A stretch of 64,000 bases of DNA from Pseudomonas karstica (GTDB taxonomy: Bacteria; Pseudomonadota; Gammaproteobacteria; Pseudomonadales; Pseudomonadaceae): NCBI RefSeq assembly GCF_009707515.1, contig NZ_WLYI01000008.1, forward strand, positions 92,145-156,144. Reading direction: 5' to 3'. This document shows, piece by piece, positions 43,484 to 52,376 of the stretch; positions within the stretch are counted from its first letter, which is position 1; each line of letters opens with the position of its first letter. Under the pieces are notes generated by a model. That model worked only from the letters and a program-made list of their open reading frames with translations, was not told where the DNA came from and made no database searches. A program made the position numbers and the translations under genes.

Positions 43484-44656
43484 CTAGCCCGTTTTACGAG
43501 CGTTGAGCCAGTCCCCGAAAGACTTGTCTTCCAAGGCATAAGCTCCCCGGCTCGACTTCCATACCAGTTCCTTGTCGCGCAGGGCATCGATGCAGGCCTG
43601 GATGGTCTGGGTGCCTGGCACCACGTCGCTGCCCATGGCCTCCAGTGCCTTGCCGACCGCTGTGATCGTGCTGTCGGTAAACGGTGCAAAAGGCTCGTTG
43701 TTTTGCGAGCGCTCAACCATCACTGCCAATACCGCGCGCTGGGGCACCGTCAGGGCATTCCAGGCGCTTTCGAATTCGGTCCACACACCCGCCCGCAGGA
43801 ATTCGGCGCGGTTGTGCAGCAGTTGGCTCAGGTTGCTCGCCTCTCCCAGGTCCAACGCCACTTCGCCAATGATGGTGCGCAGCATCTCCGGGCGACGGCC
43901 GACCAGCTCAAAAGCTTCATCAATGTCTACGGCGTTGAACTGATTGGTCTCGGCCAGTTGGGCATTGAGGTGTGCGGTGTAGGCCTGGGTGAATTCTTTG
44001 CCCAAGAGTGGAAACGGGGTAATGCTGGAGCCGAAAAACGGCTGGCTTTTACCGAGCACCAGGTGCGCCAGCTTGTCGCGATTGGAGCCGGTAAATACCA
44101 GGCGCAAACCGCTGCCCTCGCCTTCACGGCCCTGGTTGAGCTGATCCCGGGCGGCCTTGAGGGCGAACATTGCGTTGATGCCTGACTCGGTGGTCAAGGC
44201 GTGCTGTGCTTCGTCAATCACCAGCACAACTGTTTTGCCGGCGGCGCTGTGCAGCAATTCCAGTGCTTGGGTCAGGGTCGCCCCGGCGGGCAACTGAGGC
44301 TTGGTGAAATCCCAGGACAAGGTGCGCAGGAAGCTGAGTTTTTCGATGCCGATGGTCTTGGCCAGTTTACGAATACCCGTCTCGAAGGGCACCAAAGCAG
44401 CTGCGATGGCCCCGGAGATCAAGTCTGCTGGGTCTTTTTCCTTGTCGGCCCACAGGTCGACATACACCGTCAGCCAACCCCTGGCTTGGCATTCAGGGAT
44501 CAAGTCTTCGCGCAAAAAGGTACTTTTCCCCGTGCGCCGTGGCGCCGCCAGGAACAGGCCGGAGGTAAAGTCCTGGATCCCTGCACCCACCAGGCCATCG
44601 GCAATGCTGCGGGCCAGAGCGGGCCGACGAAACACAAAACCGTTGGGTTTTGACAT
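43484..44656 (-). CDS. AAA-type ATPase with C-terminal winged-helix-like domain
   Basis: A 390-residue protein. Walker A is APRRTGKST (residues 38-46, lysine 44), Walker B is VVLVIDEAQH near 146-155, and a likely sensor is LRLVFTGSNRDKL. The C-terminal third (about 300-385) looks helical with a winged-helix-like pattern (VPGTQTIQACIDALRDKELVWKS). It resembles stand-alone archaeal-type/ORC-like ATPases that sit in variable genomic spots. The substrate or partner is unknown. Its promoter region is strikingly AT-rich and palindromic. It abuts the DUF3010 stop codon. Confidence 0.75.
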   Translation of the reverse strand: MSKPNGFVFRRPALARSIADGLVGAGIQDFTSGLFLAAPRRTGKSTFLREDLIPECQARGWLTVYVDLWADKEKDPADLISGAIAAALVPFETGIRKLAKTIGIEKLSFLRTLSWDFTKPQLPAGATLTQALELLHSAAGKTVVLVIDEAQHALTTESGINAMFALKAARDQLNQGREGEGSGLRLVFTGSNRDKLAHLVLGKSQPFFGSSITPFPLLGKEFTQAYTAHLNAQLAETNQFNAVDIDEAFELVGRRPEMLRTIIGEVALDLGEASNLSQLLHNRAEFLRAGVWTEFESAWNALTVPQRAVLAVMVERSQNNEPFAPFTDSTITAVGKALEAMGSDVVPGTQTIQACIDALRDKELVWKSSRGAYALEDKSFGDWLNARKTG

Positions 44657-44680
44657 GGCTTTATACCGAATTATGGAGAG

Positions 44681-44720
44681 AACTATAAATTATAGTCATT
44701 AGTATAATTAACTATAATTG
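44681..44720 (-). promoter_or_regulatory. AT-rich palindromic promoter/operator of the ATPase gene
   Basis: ACTATAAATTATAGT (44682-44696) is a palindrome apart from its centre, and AGTATAATTAACTATAATT follows. The word ACTATAA/TTATAGT appears three times in 40 bp that is almost free of G and C. It contains several possible minus-10 boxes for the leftward ATPase gene and could bind an autoregulator. Confidence 0.6.
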
Positions 44721-44724
44721 CCAG

Positions 44725-45669
44725 TCAAACAACCTCCCGTCGCCGATCCTCCCGCGGACTCTTGGCAAACCGTGCCCGATAACTGCGGGTGAAATACGAC
44801 GGTGACTCAAAACCGCAGGCAATGCTCACTTCCAATACGCTCATATCGGTCTGGCGCAGCAACTGTCGGGCCTTTTCCAGGCGCAGGCCGAGGTAGAAAT
44901 TGCTCGGTGTGTCGTTCAGGTGCAGACGAAACAGCCTCTCCAACTGCCGCCGCGTCACCTTGATTGCCGCCGCCAGCACCAACGTACTCAGGGGTGGTTC
45001 GGTGTGCAGCTCCATTTCACCAATCACTTGCACCAGCTTCTTGTTGTTGATGCCGTAGCGCGTGGCGATCTGCATGCGCTGGTGATCCTTGTGCGGGCGA
45101 ATACGACCGAGCACGAACTGTTCGGAGACCTGGATTGCGAGCGTAGGACCATGGGCCTGGCTGATCAGGTCGAGCATCAAGTCGATGGAAGCAGTGCCGC
45201 CGGCGCAAGTGATGCGCCGACGGTCAATTTCGAATAGCTCCTGGGTCACTGTCAGCTGTGGATAGGACTCCTTGAAGGCATCGAGGGCTTCCCAGTGCAG
45301 GGTCAGGCGGTGATCATCGAGCAGGCCCGCTTCGGCAAGGACGAAGCTGCCGGTGTCGATGGCGCCGAGAGTCACGCCGTCGAGGTCGAGACGACGCAGC
45401 CAATGCTCCAGTGCCGGCGTGACGCATTTCAGCGGCTCGAAACCGGCCACCACCAGCAAGGTCGCGCCTTTTTTCAGCGGTTCCAGCGCCGCGTCGGCAT
45501 TGACCGACATGCCATTGCTTGCCAGTACGGCGCCGCCATCGGCACTCAATACATGCCAGCGGTACAGCTCACCGCGAAAACGATTGGCCACGCGCAGTGG
45601 CTCGATGGCGGAGATAAAGCCGATAGCGGAAAAACCCGGCATCAGCAGAAAGTAGAAATCCTGGGACAT
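44725..45669 (-). CDS. cdhR: GlxA-type AraC-family regulator of carnitine catabolism
   Basis: A 314-residue activator. The N-terminal DJ-1/PfpI-like ligand domain (about 1-190) has LLMPGFSAIGFISAIEPLRVANR; the C-terminal AraC helix-turn-helix pair (about 215-305) has VTRRQLERLFRLHLNDTPSNFYLGLRLEKARQLL. Position next to caiX-cdhCAB matches CdhR (PA5389) of P. aeruginosa, which responds to carnitine. Start 45669 gives the usual MSQDFYFLLMPG; the frame extends far upstream. It is divergent from caiX. Confidence 0.9.
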   Translation of the reverse strand: MSQDFYFLLMPGFSAIGFISAIEPLRVANRFRGELYRWHVLSADGGAVLASNGMSVNADAALEPLKKGATLLVVAGFEPLKCVTPALEHWLRRLDLDGVTLGAIDTGSFVLAEAGLLDDHRLTLHWEALDAFKESYPQLTVTQELFEIDRRRITCAGGTASIDLMLDLISQAHGPTLAIQVSEQFVLGRIRPHKDHQRMQIATRYGINNKKLVQVIGEMELHTEPPLSTLVLAAAIKVTRRQLERLFRLHLNDTPSNFYLGLRLEKARQLLRQTDMSVLEVSIACGFESPSYFTRSYRARFAKSPREDRRREVV

Positions 45670-45739
45670 GGTGCGCACTCGTGGGACGGGTAGCGTGGCC
45701 ACTGTGATACGCCAGTTCAATCGGTCATTCAAGAGCACA

Positions 45740-45774
45740 GGTCGCTGCAGTGCAAAAGCGGGTCGCCGCCGTGC
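45740..45774 (+). promoter_or_regulatory. 21-bp-phased direct repeat, probable CdhR operator
   Basis: GGTCGCTGCAGTGC (45740-45753) and GGTCGCCGCCGTGC (45761-45774) are direct repeats exactly 21 bp apart, two helical turns. This is the usual geometry for an AraC-family dimer, in the cdhR-caiX gap, 89 bp before caiX. Confidence 0.65.
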
Positions 45775-45862
45775 GCTTTGTACAACCACAAGCTGCGTAA
45801 CTTGGCTGCACGGCGCACAAAGACGCCGGAACCCACAATAACCACCTGCCGAGGAATTCACC

Positions 45863-46807
45863 ATGAACCGACTGATCAACCGTTGCGTGCTTGCGCTCAG
45901 CGCCAGCGCCATCTTTAGCACCAGCGTAATGGCAGCCGACGCAGCTTCGTGCCAGAAGGTGCGCATGGGCGTGGTGAACTGGACCGACGTGATCGCCACC
46001 AGCGCCATGACTCAAGTGTTGCTCGACGGCCTCGGCTACAAGACCAAACAAACCAGCGCCTCCCAGCAAATCATCTTCGCCGGGATCCGCGACCAGCGCC
46101 TGGACCTGTTCCTCGGTTATTGGAACCCGCTGATGACCCAGACCATCACGCCCTTTGTCGACGCCGGGCAGGTCAAGGTTCTCGACACGCCCAGCCTCAA
46201 GGACGCGCGCGCTACCCTGGCGGTACCGACTTACCTGGCGGACAAGGGCCTGAAGACCTTCGCGGACATCGCCAAGTTCGAAAAAGAGCTGGGCGGCAAG
46301 ATCTACGGCATAGAACCCGGCTCCGGCGCCAATACCCAGATCAAGGCAATGATCACCAAGAACCAGTTTGGCCTCGGAAAATTCCAATTGGTCGAATCCA
46401 GCGAGGCCGGCATGCTCGCGGCGGTGGATCGTGCCGTACGGCGCAAGGAAGCCGTGGTGTTCTTCGGTTGGGCACCGCACCCGATGAACGTCAACGTCGC
46501 GATGACCTACCTCACCGGCAGTGAAGAGGCCCTGGGCCCGAATGAAGGCATGGCCACGGTCTGGACCGTCACCGCGCCAACCTATGCAAAACAATGCCCG
46601 AACATTCATAAATTGCTGACCAACCTGACGTTCACCGCCGCCGACGAGAGCCGGATGATGCAGCCGTTGCTGGATCACAAGGACGCTTTTGAATCCGCCA
46701 GGCAATGGCTCAAGGACCACCCGCAAGACCAGCAGCGCTGGCTGGAAGGCGTGACCACCTTTGACGGCAAACCCGCAGCGGCCAATCTGCAATTGACCAG
46801 CAAATAA
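45863..46807 (+). CDS. caiX: Carnitine-binding periplasmic protein CaiX
   Basis: A 314-residue solute-binding protein with a signal peptide (about 1-24, SAIFSTSVMA). The OpuAC-type fold has VNWTDVIATSAMTQVLLDGLGYK and GIEPGSGANTQIKAMI. CaiX delivers carnitine to the core CbcWV permease/ATPase, which is encoded 9 kb away. It is paralogous to the choline-binding protein gene at 54519: both share the stretch GGKIYGIEPG. GAGGAAT precedes the ATG. First gene of the carnitine operon. Confidence 0.92.
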   Translation: MNRLINRCVLALSASAIFSTSVMAADAASCQKVRMGVVNWTDVIATSAMTQVLLDGLGYKTKQTSASQQIIFAGIRDQRLDLFLGYWNPLMTQTITPFVDAGQVKVLDTPSLKDARATLAVPTYLADKGLKTFADIAKFEKELGGKIYGIEPGSGANTQIKAMITKNQFGLGKFQLVESSEAGMLAAVDRAVRRKEAVVFFGWAPHPMNVNVAMTYLTGSEEALGPNEGMATVWTVTAPTYAKQCPNIHKLLTNLTFTAADESRMMQPLLDHKDAFESARQWLKDHPQDQQRWLEGVTTFDGKPAAANLQLTSK

Positions 46808-46881
46808 CATTTTTTCAAGCACCGCTTCGCAGTCGTCTTTGGCTGCGAACGGCACCACCACGCCTGTAAGGAACCTGCCCC

Positions 46882-47769
46882 ATGAACCACGACGTCATCA
46901 TCACCTGCGCACTCACCGGTGCTGGCGACACGAGCGCCAGAAGCCCCCACGTGCCGGTCACCCCGAAACAAATCGCCGCCGCTGCGGTGGAAGCCGCCAA
47001 GGCTGGCGCCACCGTGGTTCACTGCCATGTGCGTGACCCCCAAACCGGCAAGTTCAGCCGTGACGTGGCGCTGTATCGCGAGGTGATGGAGCGCATCCGC
47101 GAGGCCGACATCGACATCATCGTCAACCTTACCGCCGGCATGGGTGGCGACCTGGAGATCGGCGGCGGCGAGAACCCCATGGAGTTCGGTCCCAACACCG
47201 ACCTGGTCGGCCCGCTGACCCGCCTGGCCCACGTTGAAGAACTGCTGCCGGAAATCTGCACCCTGGACTGCGGCACCCTGAACTTCGGCGATGGCGACAC
47301 CATTTACGTCTCCACCCCGGCCCAACTGCGCGCTGGCGCCAAACGTATTCAAGAGCTGGGGGTTAAAGCCGAGCTGGAAATTTTCGACACCGGACACCTG
47401 TGGTTCGCCAAGCAGATGATCAAGGAAGGCTTGCTCGACAACCCGCTGTTCCAGCTGTGCCTGGGCATCCCGTGGGGCGCGCCGGCCGACACCACCACCA
47501 TGAAAGCCATGGTCGACAACCTGCCGGCGGACGCCGTGTGGGCCGGCTTCGGCATTGGCCGCATGCAGATGCCGATGGCGGCCCAAGCCGTACTGCTGGG
47601 CGGCAACGTACGGGTTGGCCTGGAAGACAACCTGTGGCTGGACAAGGGCGTGCTGGCGACCAATGGGCAACTGGTGGAACGCGCCAGCGAGATCCTCAGC
47701 CGCCTGGGCGCGCGGGTCATGACCCCGGCCGAAGGCCGCGTGAAAATGGGCCTGACCAAGCGCGGCTGA
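46882..47769 (+). CDS. cdhC: 3-dehydrocarnitine cleavage enzyme CdhC
   Basis: A 295-residue BKACE/Kce-family zinc enzyme: [15 protein letters not shown] at the N-terminus, metal-ligand region [17 protein letters not shown] near residues 48-62, and [12 protein letters not shown]. It splits 3-dehydrocarnitine with acetyl-CoA into betainyl-CoA and acetoacetate. It lies between caiX and cdhA. AAGGAAC precedes the ATG. Confidence 0.92.
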   Translation: MNHDVIITCALTGAGDTSARSPHVPVTPKQIAAAAVEAAKAGATVVHCHVRDPQTGKFSRDVALYREVMERIREADIDIIVNLTAGMGGDLEIGGGENPMEFGPNTDLVGPLTRLAHVEELLPEICTLDCGTLNFGDGDTIYVSTPAQLRAGAKRIQELGVKAELEIFDTGHLWFAKQMIKEGLLDNPLFQLCLGIPWGAPADTTTMKAMVDNLPADAVWAGFGIGRMQMPMAAQAVLLGGNVRVGLEDNLWLDKGVLATNGQLVERASEILSRLGARVMTPAEGRVKMGLTKRG

Positions 47770-47784
47770 TCTATCACACCCCTC

Positions 47785-47870
47785 TGTAGGAGCGAGCTTG
47801 CTCGCGAAAAAGGTACATCCGGCACCGCACTGCGCCTGGAATACCTTCGCGAGCAAGCTCGCGCCTACAG
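47785..47870. repeat. REP doublet (CGAGCTTGCTCG class) between cdhC and cdhA
   Basis: TGTAGGAGCGAGCTTGCTCG at the left and CGAGCAAGCTCGCGCCTACA at the right are inverted, separated by about 40 bp with a further weak stem. Confidence 0.92.
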
Positions 47871-47900
47871 AGGCTCATCACATTTTTCGAGACCATCACC

Positions 47901-48866
47901 ATGAAATTTATCACCGAAATCAAAACCTTCGCCGCCCTGGGCAGTGGTGTCATCGGCAGCGGCTGGGTGTCCCGCGCCCTCGCCCACGGCCTCGATGTAG
48001 TGGCCTGGGACCCGGCGCCCGGGGCTGAAGCGGCTTTGCGCAAGCGTGTCGCCAACGCCTGGGGCGCCCTGGAAAAACAAGGCCTGGCACCGGGTGCGTC
48101 CCAGGACCGCCTACGTTTTGTCGCCACCATCGAAGAATGCGTAAAAGATGCCGACTTCATCCAGGAGAGCGCCCCGGAACGCCTGGAACTGAAACTGGAA
48201 CTGCACAGTAAGATCAGCGCCGCAGCCAAGCCCAATGCGTTGATCGGCTCCAGCACGTCGGGGCTATTGCCCAGCGAATTCTATGAAAGCGCGTCCCACC
48301 CGGAACGCTGTGTAGTCGGTCACCCGTTCAACCCGGTTTACCTGCTGCCACTCGTAGAGGTGGTCGGCGGCAAGAACACGGCGCCCGAGGCGATCCAGGC
48401 AGCGATCAAGGTCTATGAATCACTGGGCATGCGCCCCCTGCATGTGCGCAAGGAAGTTCCCGGCTTTATTGCCGACCGTCTGCTGGAAGCGCTGTGGCGT
48501 GAAGCGCTGCACTTGGTCAACGATGGCGTGGCAACCACCGGCGAGATCGACGATGCGATCCGCTTTGGCGCTGGTTTGCGCTGGTCGTTCATGGGCACAT
48601 TCCTGACCTACACCCTGGCGGGCGGCGATGCCGGGATGCGGCATTTCATGGCGCAGTTCGGGCCGGCGCTGCAGTTGCCATGGACCTACCTGCCGGCGCC
48701 GGAACTGACCGACAAGCTGATCGATGATGTGGTGGACGGGACCAGTGCACAGTTGGGTAGCCACAGCATTTCGGCCCTGGAGCGCTATCGTGATGATTGT
48801 TTGCTGGCAGTGCTGGAGGCGGTGAAGACCATCAAGGAAAAGCACGGGATGACCTTTGCCGAGTGA
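47901..48866 (+). CDS. cdhA: L-carnitine dehydrogenase CdhA
   Basis: A 321-residue NAD-dependent enzyme of the 3-hydroxyacyl-CoA dehydrogenase fold. The Rossmann motif [19 protein letters not shown] begins near residue 13; the catalytic region is [20 protein letters not shown]. It oxidises L-carnitine to 3-dehydrocarnitine. It is followed by cdhB. Separated from cdhC by a REP doublet, which may uncouple transcript levels. Confidence 0.93.
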   Translation: MKFITEIKTFAALGSGVIGSGWVSRALAHGLDVVAWDPAPGAEAALRKRVANAWGALEKQGLAPGASQDRLRFVATIEECVKDADFIQESAPERLELKLELHSKISAAAKPNALIGSSTSGLLPSEFYESASHPERCVVGHPFNPVYLLPLVEVVGGKNTAPEAIQAAIKVYESLGMRPLHVRKEVPGFIADRLLEALWREALHLVNDGVATTGEIDDAIRFGAGLRWSFMGTFLTYTLAGGDAGMRHFMAQFGPALQLPWTYLPAPELTDKLIDDVVDGTSAQLGSHSISALERYRDDCLLAVLEAVKTIKEKHGMTFAE

Positions 48867-48868
48867 TT

Positions 48869-48899
48869 GATCGTGCCCGCGCAGAGCGTGGGAGCGTTC
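48869..48899. repeat. Degenerate GATCGTTCCCACGC-class hairpin between cdhA and cdhB
   Basis: GATCGTGCCCGCGCAGAGCG and GTGGGAGCGTTC form an imperfect palindrome of the class seen at 19572. Confidence 0.6.
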
Positions 48900-48932
48900 A
48901 TTAAACGATCATCAACCTGCGGAACCCCAACC

Positions 48933-49409
48933 ATGCCCGCTCTCACCACTTACACCACCAAGATCATCCCCGAATGGGTCGACTACAACGGCCATCTGCG
49001 CGACGCGTTCTACCTGCTGGTCTTCAGCTATGCCACCGATGCGCTGATGGACACCCTGGGTCTTACCAGCGACAACCGCGAAGCCAGCGGCCACTCGTTG
49101 TTCACCCTGGAACTGCACCTGAACTATCTGCATGAGGTGAAGCTGGGTGCCGAGGTTGAAGTCCACACCCAACTCATCGCTCACGACCGCAAACGCCTGC
49201 ACCTCTATCACAGCCTGCACCTGGTAGGCGAAGCGCGAGAGCTGGCCGGCAATGAGCAAATGCTGCTGCATGTGGATCTCGCCGGACCGCATTCGGCGCC
49301 ATTCAGTGAAGCCGTGCTGGGCAGGCTGGCAGCCATCAGCGCCGAACAAGCCGACCTGCCGAAACCTGCGCTCCTCGGCCGAGTGATTGGACTGCCACCC
49401 TCAAAATAA
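48933..49409 (+). CDS. cdhB: Betainyl-CoA thioesterase CdhB
   Basis: A 158-residue hot-dog-fold thioesterase. EWVDYNGHLRDAFYLLVFSYATD near residues 14-36 contains the 4HBT-type catalytic loop. It hydrolyses betainyl-CoA to glycine betaine and CoA, finishing carnitine conversion to betaine. ATG 48933 (MPALTTYTTK) is preferred to the frame start 48867, which runs through the repeat. It ends 9 bp before the dioxygenase gene. Confidence 0.9.
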   Translation: MPALTTYTTKIIPEWVDYNGHLRDAFYLLVFSYATDALMDTLGLTSDNREASGHSLFTLELHLNYLHEVKLGAEVEVHTQLIAHDRKRLHLYHSLHLVGEARELAGNEQMLLHVDLAGPHSAPFSEAVLGRLAAISAEQADLPKPALLGRVIGLPPSK

Positions 49410-49418
49410 GGAATCGTC

Positions 49419-50576
49419 ATGAACACCGCCGCCGTTGCCGACTTCCGTACTTACCCATTGATCAGCGCGCTGGCCAGCGTCGAGTTATTACCCGACCAGT
49501 TGCGGGTGCAATGGGCTGATGGCCGGGCCAGTCCGTTTCATCATCAGTGGTTGCGGGACAATTGCCCGTGCCCGCTCTGCGTTTATAACGTGACCCGTGA
49601 GCAGGTGCTGGAAATCGTCGATGTCGACGAAGACCTCACCGCCCTCAGTGTGCATATCGATCAGGGCTGCCTGTGCGTGGAGTGGCATGGCGGCCACAGT
49701 AGCCGGTTCGATCCCGGCTGGTTGCGGGCCCATGCCTACGACGATGAATCCCGCGCCGAGCGCCGGGACGCCAAGGCAAAACCCAAGCTGTGGGACAGCC
49801 GTTTTGAGCTGCCGGTATTTGACTACGCCGCCTTGATGGAAGACCCCAACACATTGTTGCAATGGTTATTGGCCCTGCGCGACAGCGGCCTGACGCAGGT
49901 AAGTGGCGTGCCCACCGAACCCGGCTCCCTGGCACTGATCGCCAAGCGCATTTCGTTCATCCGCGAAAGCAATTTCGGTGTGCTGTTCAACGTGCAATCC
50001 AAGGCCGATGCCGACAGTAACGCCTACACCGCGTTCAACCTGCCCCTGCACAGCGACCTGCCGACCCGCGAGTTGCAACCGGGCTTGCAATTCTTGCACT
50101 GCCTGGTCAACGACGCCGACGGCGGTGAGAGTATCTTTGTCGACGGTTTTGCCATTGCCCACGCTCTGCGCGACGAGAATCCCGAAGCGTTTCGTGTGCT
50201 GTGCGAGATCCCCGTTGAGTTTCGCAACAAGGACCGCCACAGCGACTATCGCCGCCTGGCGCCGATCATTGCCTTGGACGCCTTGGGTGAGGTGGCGGAG
50301 ATTCGCATGGCCAACTTTCTGCGTGGTCCGTTTGAGGCATCGGTGGAACAAATGCCATTGCTGTACCACGCTTACCGGCGCTTTATTGCAATGACACGGG
50401 AAGACCGGTTTCGCTTGGTCAAGCGACTGAACCCCGGCGAACTGTGGTGCTTTGACAACCGCCGCACGTTGCATGCGCGCCATGCTTTCGACCCTGCCTC
50501 TGGAGCGCGGCACTTCCAGGGCTGCTACATCGACCGGGATGAGTTGTTGTCGCGCATTCTGGTGTTACAGCGATAA
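49419..50576 (+). CDS. Gamma-butyrobetaine dioxygenase
   Basis: A 385-residue Fe(II)/2-oxoglutarate dioxygenase. An N-terminal DUF971-like zinc domain has C49, C51 and C54 (CPCPLC) and further ligands in CLCVEWHGGH. The catalytic TauD-like domain has the iron ligands H-x-D in LPLHSDLPTRE (about residue 212) and the distal His region FDNRRTLHARHAF near 347. It hydroxylates gamma-butyrobetaine to L-carnitine. As last gene of the caiX-cdhCAB operon it lets the cell feed gamma-butyrobetaine into carnitine breakdown. GGAATCGTC precedes the ATG. Confidence 0.92.
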   Translation: MNTAAVADFRTYPLISALASVELLPDQLRVQWADGRASPFHHQWLRDNCPCPLCVYNVTREQVLEIVDVDEDLTALSVHIDQGCLCVEWHGGHSSRFDPGWLRAHAYDDESRAERRDAKAKPKLWDSRFELPVFDYAALMEDPNTLLQWLLALRDSGLTQVSGVPTEPGSLALIAKRISFIRESNFGVLFNVQSKADADSNAYTAFNLPLHSDLPTRELQPGLQFLHCLVNDADGGESIFVDGFAIAHALRDENPEAFRVLCEIPVEFRNKDRHSDYRRLAPIIALDALGEVAEIRMANFLRGPFEASVEQMPLLYHAYRRFIAMTREDRFRLVKRLNPGELWCFDNRRTLHARHAFDPASGARHFQGCYIDRDELLSRILVLQR

Positions 50577-50600
50577 CCCCTTCGCACCTGGCAGGCAGGC

Positions 50601-50637
50601 AAAAAAAGCCCCGATCAAGCCGTGACAGGATCGGGGC
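50601..50637 (-). terminator. Minus-strand intrinsic terminator without an assigned gene
   Basis: GCCCCGATC (50608-50616) pairs with GATCGGGGC (50629-50637). On the minus strand the stem is followed directly by seven T residues, the standard terminator form. On the plus strand it is followed by AGAG, so it is not a plus-strand terminator for the dioxygenase. No minus-strand gene is apparent in the 530 bp before it. Confidence 0.85.
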
Positions 50638-50849
50638 AGAGTGCTTTGTGTGAGCTGCGCATCCCGAGGGTGACCAAACCTTCAAGCTGCTTGCTTGAAC
50701 ACAGTGTGCCCACTCCCGACCCTGGCGAGTTAGCCGAAAACGACCTGCTCATAGGTGTCACGACCATTCACGCATTCAGTCCTTGCCGACAGAGCGATGG
50801 CCTACCAGAATCGAGTCCAGCCCCCGCCTCCCTAACAAGGATAAATGTC
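50638..50849 (-). ncRNA. Candidate small RNA ending at the orphan terminator
   Basis: The interval upstream of the minus-strand terminator has no convincing ORF on either strand and holds further self-complementary words (for example AAGCTGCTTGCTT at 50691). No clear minus-10/minus-35 pair was found by eye. The alternative is that the terminator stops antisense readthrough from gbdR, whose gene ends 535 bp away. Confidence 0.35.
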
Positions 50850-51113
50850 ATGATGCACGCGGATTTGATTGATCAGGATGACCTGCTTGGCCAACTGCGG
50901 TCGTTGGGTTTCGAAGTGTCCAGCGGCGCCACCGCCGAGCAGGCTTGCGAATGTGCGGTGCGTGGCTTGAGTGAAGCGCGGGCCAAAGCGCTTAAGGGTA
51001 TGGTTGAGCAGATGTACTCCAGCAGTGCAACAATTTTGCCAACGGTGCGGCAGGCGATCGACAAGCAATTGTTGCCGGCACTGGCGCAGTTCAAACAGAA
51101 CTCCGGGGCCTGA
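50850..51113 (+). CDS. Hypothetical 87-residue protein between carnitine operon and gbdR
   Basis: MMHADLIDQDDLLGQLRSLGF begins the product (the run is split by codon, not by domain). It is acidic at the N-terminus and helical, with ECAVRGLSEARAKALKGMVEQ and a C-terminal AIDKQLLPALAQFKQ. No signal peptide or membrane segment. An ACAAGGATAAA box precedes the ATG pair at 50850/50853. I do not recognise a family. It is convergent with gbdR and after the dioxygenase gene, and could be an unrelated housekeeping small protein. Confidence 0.6.
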   Translation: MMHADLIDQDDLLGQLRSLGFEVSSGATAEQACECAVRGLSEARAKALKGMVEQMYSSSATILPTVRQAIDKQLLPALAQFKQNSGA

Positions 51114-51125
51114 TAATCGACCGCG

Positions 51126-51154
51126 GATTGTTCCCACCCGCAGTGGGAACAATC
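51126..51154. terminator. Palindrome between convergent small gene and gbdR
   Basis: GATTGTTCCCAC (51126-51137) and GTGGGAACAATC (51143-51154) are a perfect 12-bp stem with a 5-nt loop. It is like a single arm of the GATCGTTCCCAC repeat class. It could end both transcripts. Confidence 0.7.
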
Positions 51155-51171
51155 AATCCAGGCGACTCGGT

Positions 51172-52263
51172 TTAGAGCCGTACGCTGGCGAAAGTCGACT
51201 CGTTGCGTGCCTGGCTCAACGCCGACAACGGCGACAGCACCAGCGCCGGAGGAGTCGCCATCAGCATCACTTGCTGGGTGGTGTTGGAGCCTACGCGCTC
51301 GTCCCGTGGCGGAATGCCGAAATATTCGCGGTAGCACTTGGAGAAGTGCGGTGTGGAGACAAAACCACACACCGACGCCACTTCGATGATCGACATCGGC
51401 GTTTGCTTGAGCAACTGCCGCGCCCGGATCAGGCGCAGCTTGAGGTAATAGCGCGACGGCGAACAATGCAGGTATTTCTGGAACAAACGCTCCAATTGAC
51501 GCCGGGAAACCGCGACATACACCGCCAACTCATCAAGGTCGATGGGTTCTTCCAGGTTGGCCTCCATCAACGCAACGATTTCCTGCAACTTCGGCTGGTT
51601 GGTGCCAAGCATGTGCTTGAGCGGCACGCGCTGATGATCCTGCTCATTGCGGATGCGTTCGTAGACAAACATTTCGGAAATTGCCGCCGACAATTCACGG
51701 CCGTGCTCGCGGCTGATCAGGTGCAACATCATGTCCAACGGCGCCGTGCCGCCGGAGCTGGTGAAGCGGTTGCGATCGAGGGTGAACAGGCGTGTGCTCA
51801 TGACCACTCGAGGAAAGGCTTCCTGCATCGACGCCAGGCATTCCCAGTGCACGCTGCAATCAAAACCGTCCAGCAGACCCGCACAAGCCAATGCCCAACT
51901 GCCGGTACATACCGCGCCGAGACGGCGGGACTGGCGCGCCTGGCCTTGCAGCCATGACACATGCTCACGGGTGACGGTGCGCTGGATACCCACGCCGCCG
52001 CAGACAATCACAACGTCCAGGGCCGGGGCTTTGTGCATGCAAGCATCGGGAGTGATTTGCAGGCCGTCGCTGGCCCACACCTGGTTTCCGTCAACACTCA
52101 ACGTCGTCCAGCGATACAGCTCGCGACCGGACAGCTGGTTGGCCATGCGCAGTGGCTCGACTGCGGAAGCCAGGGAAATCAGCGTGAAATTGTCCAGCAG
52201 CAAAAAGCCAATGGATTGAGGTGCACGGTTCTGGGGTTGAGTCCCGGCGTTGAACGACGTCAT
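51172..52263 (-). CDS. gbdR: Glycine betaine-responsive AraC-family activator GbdR
   Basis: A 363-residue GlxA-type regulator. N-terminal DJ-1/PfpI-like domain (IGFLLLDNFTLISLASAVEPLRMANQ at about 18-43) senses ligand; C-terminal AraC domain has VSRRQLERLFQKYLHCSPSRYYLKLRLIRARQLL and a second HTH (IIEVASVCGFVSTPHFSKCYREYFG). It matches PA5380 in length and context (between cdhB side and sdaB-cbcXWV). It activates betaine and dimethylglycine catabolism genes, sdaB, and cbcXWV in P. aeruginosa. Confidence 0.93.
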   Translation of the reverse strand: MTSFNAGTQPQNRAPQSIGFLLLDNFTLISLASAVEPLRMANQLSGRELYRWTTLSVDGNQVWASDGLQITPDACMHKAPALDVVIVCGGVGIQRTVTREHVSWLQGQARQSRRLGAVCTGSWALACAGLLDGFDCSVHWECLASMQEAFPRVVMSTRLFTLDRNRFTSSGGTAPLDMMLHLISREHGRELSAAISEMFVYERIRNEQDHQRVPLKHMLGTNQPKLQEIVALMEANLEEPIDLDELAVYVAVSRRQLERLFQKYLHCSPSRYYLKLRLIRARQLLKQTPMSIIEVASVCGFVSTPHFSKCYREYFGIPPRDERVGSNTTQQVMLMATPPALVLSPLSALSQARNESTFASVRL

Positions 52264-52376
52264 CGTGGTATCTCCTCACACAAAGCAGGTGATGGCCTCA
52301 GACGAGGCTCTTGTTATTGCGCTCCTCTCTTGAAGAGGGAGGCTTGGAATTGATAGAGCAAATGCCATGCCTAAAG

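Noticed and set aside
50608..50637. Terminator of the gamma-butyrobetaine dioxygenase gene
   Set aside because: The T-tract is on the minus-strand side only; on the plus strand the stem is followed by AGAG.
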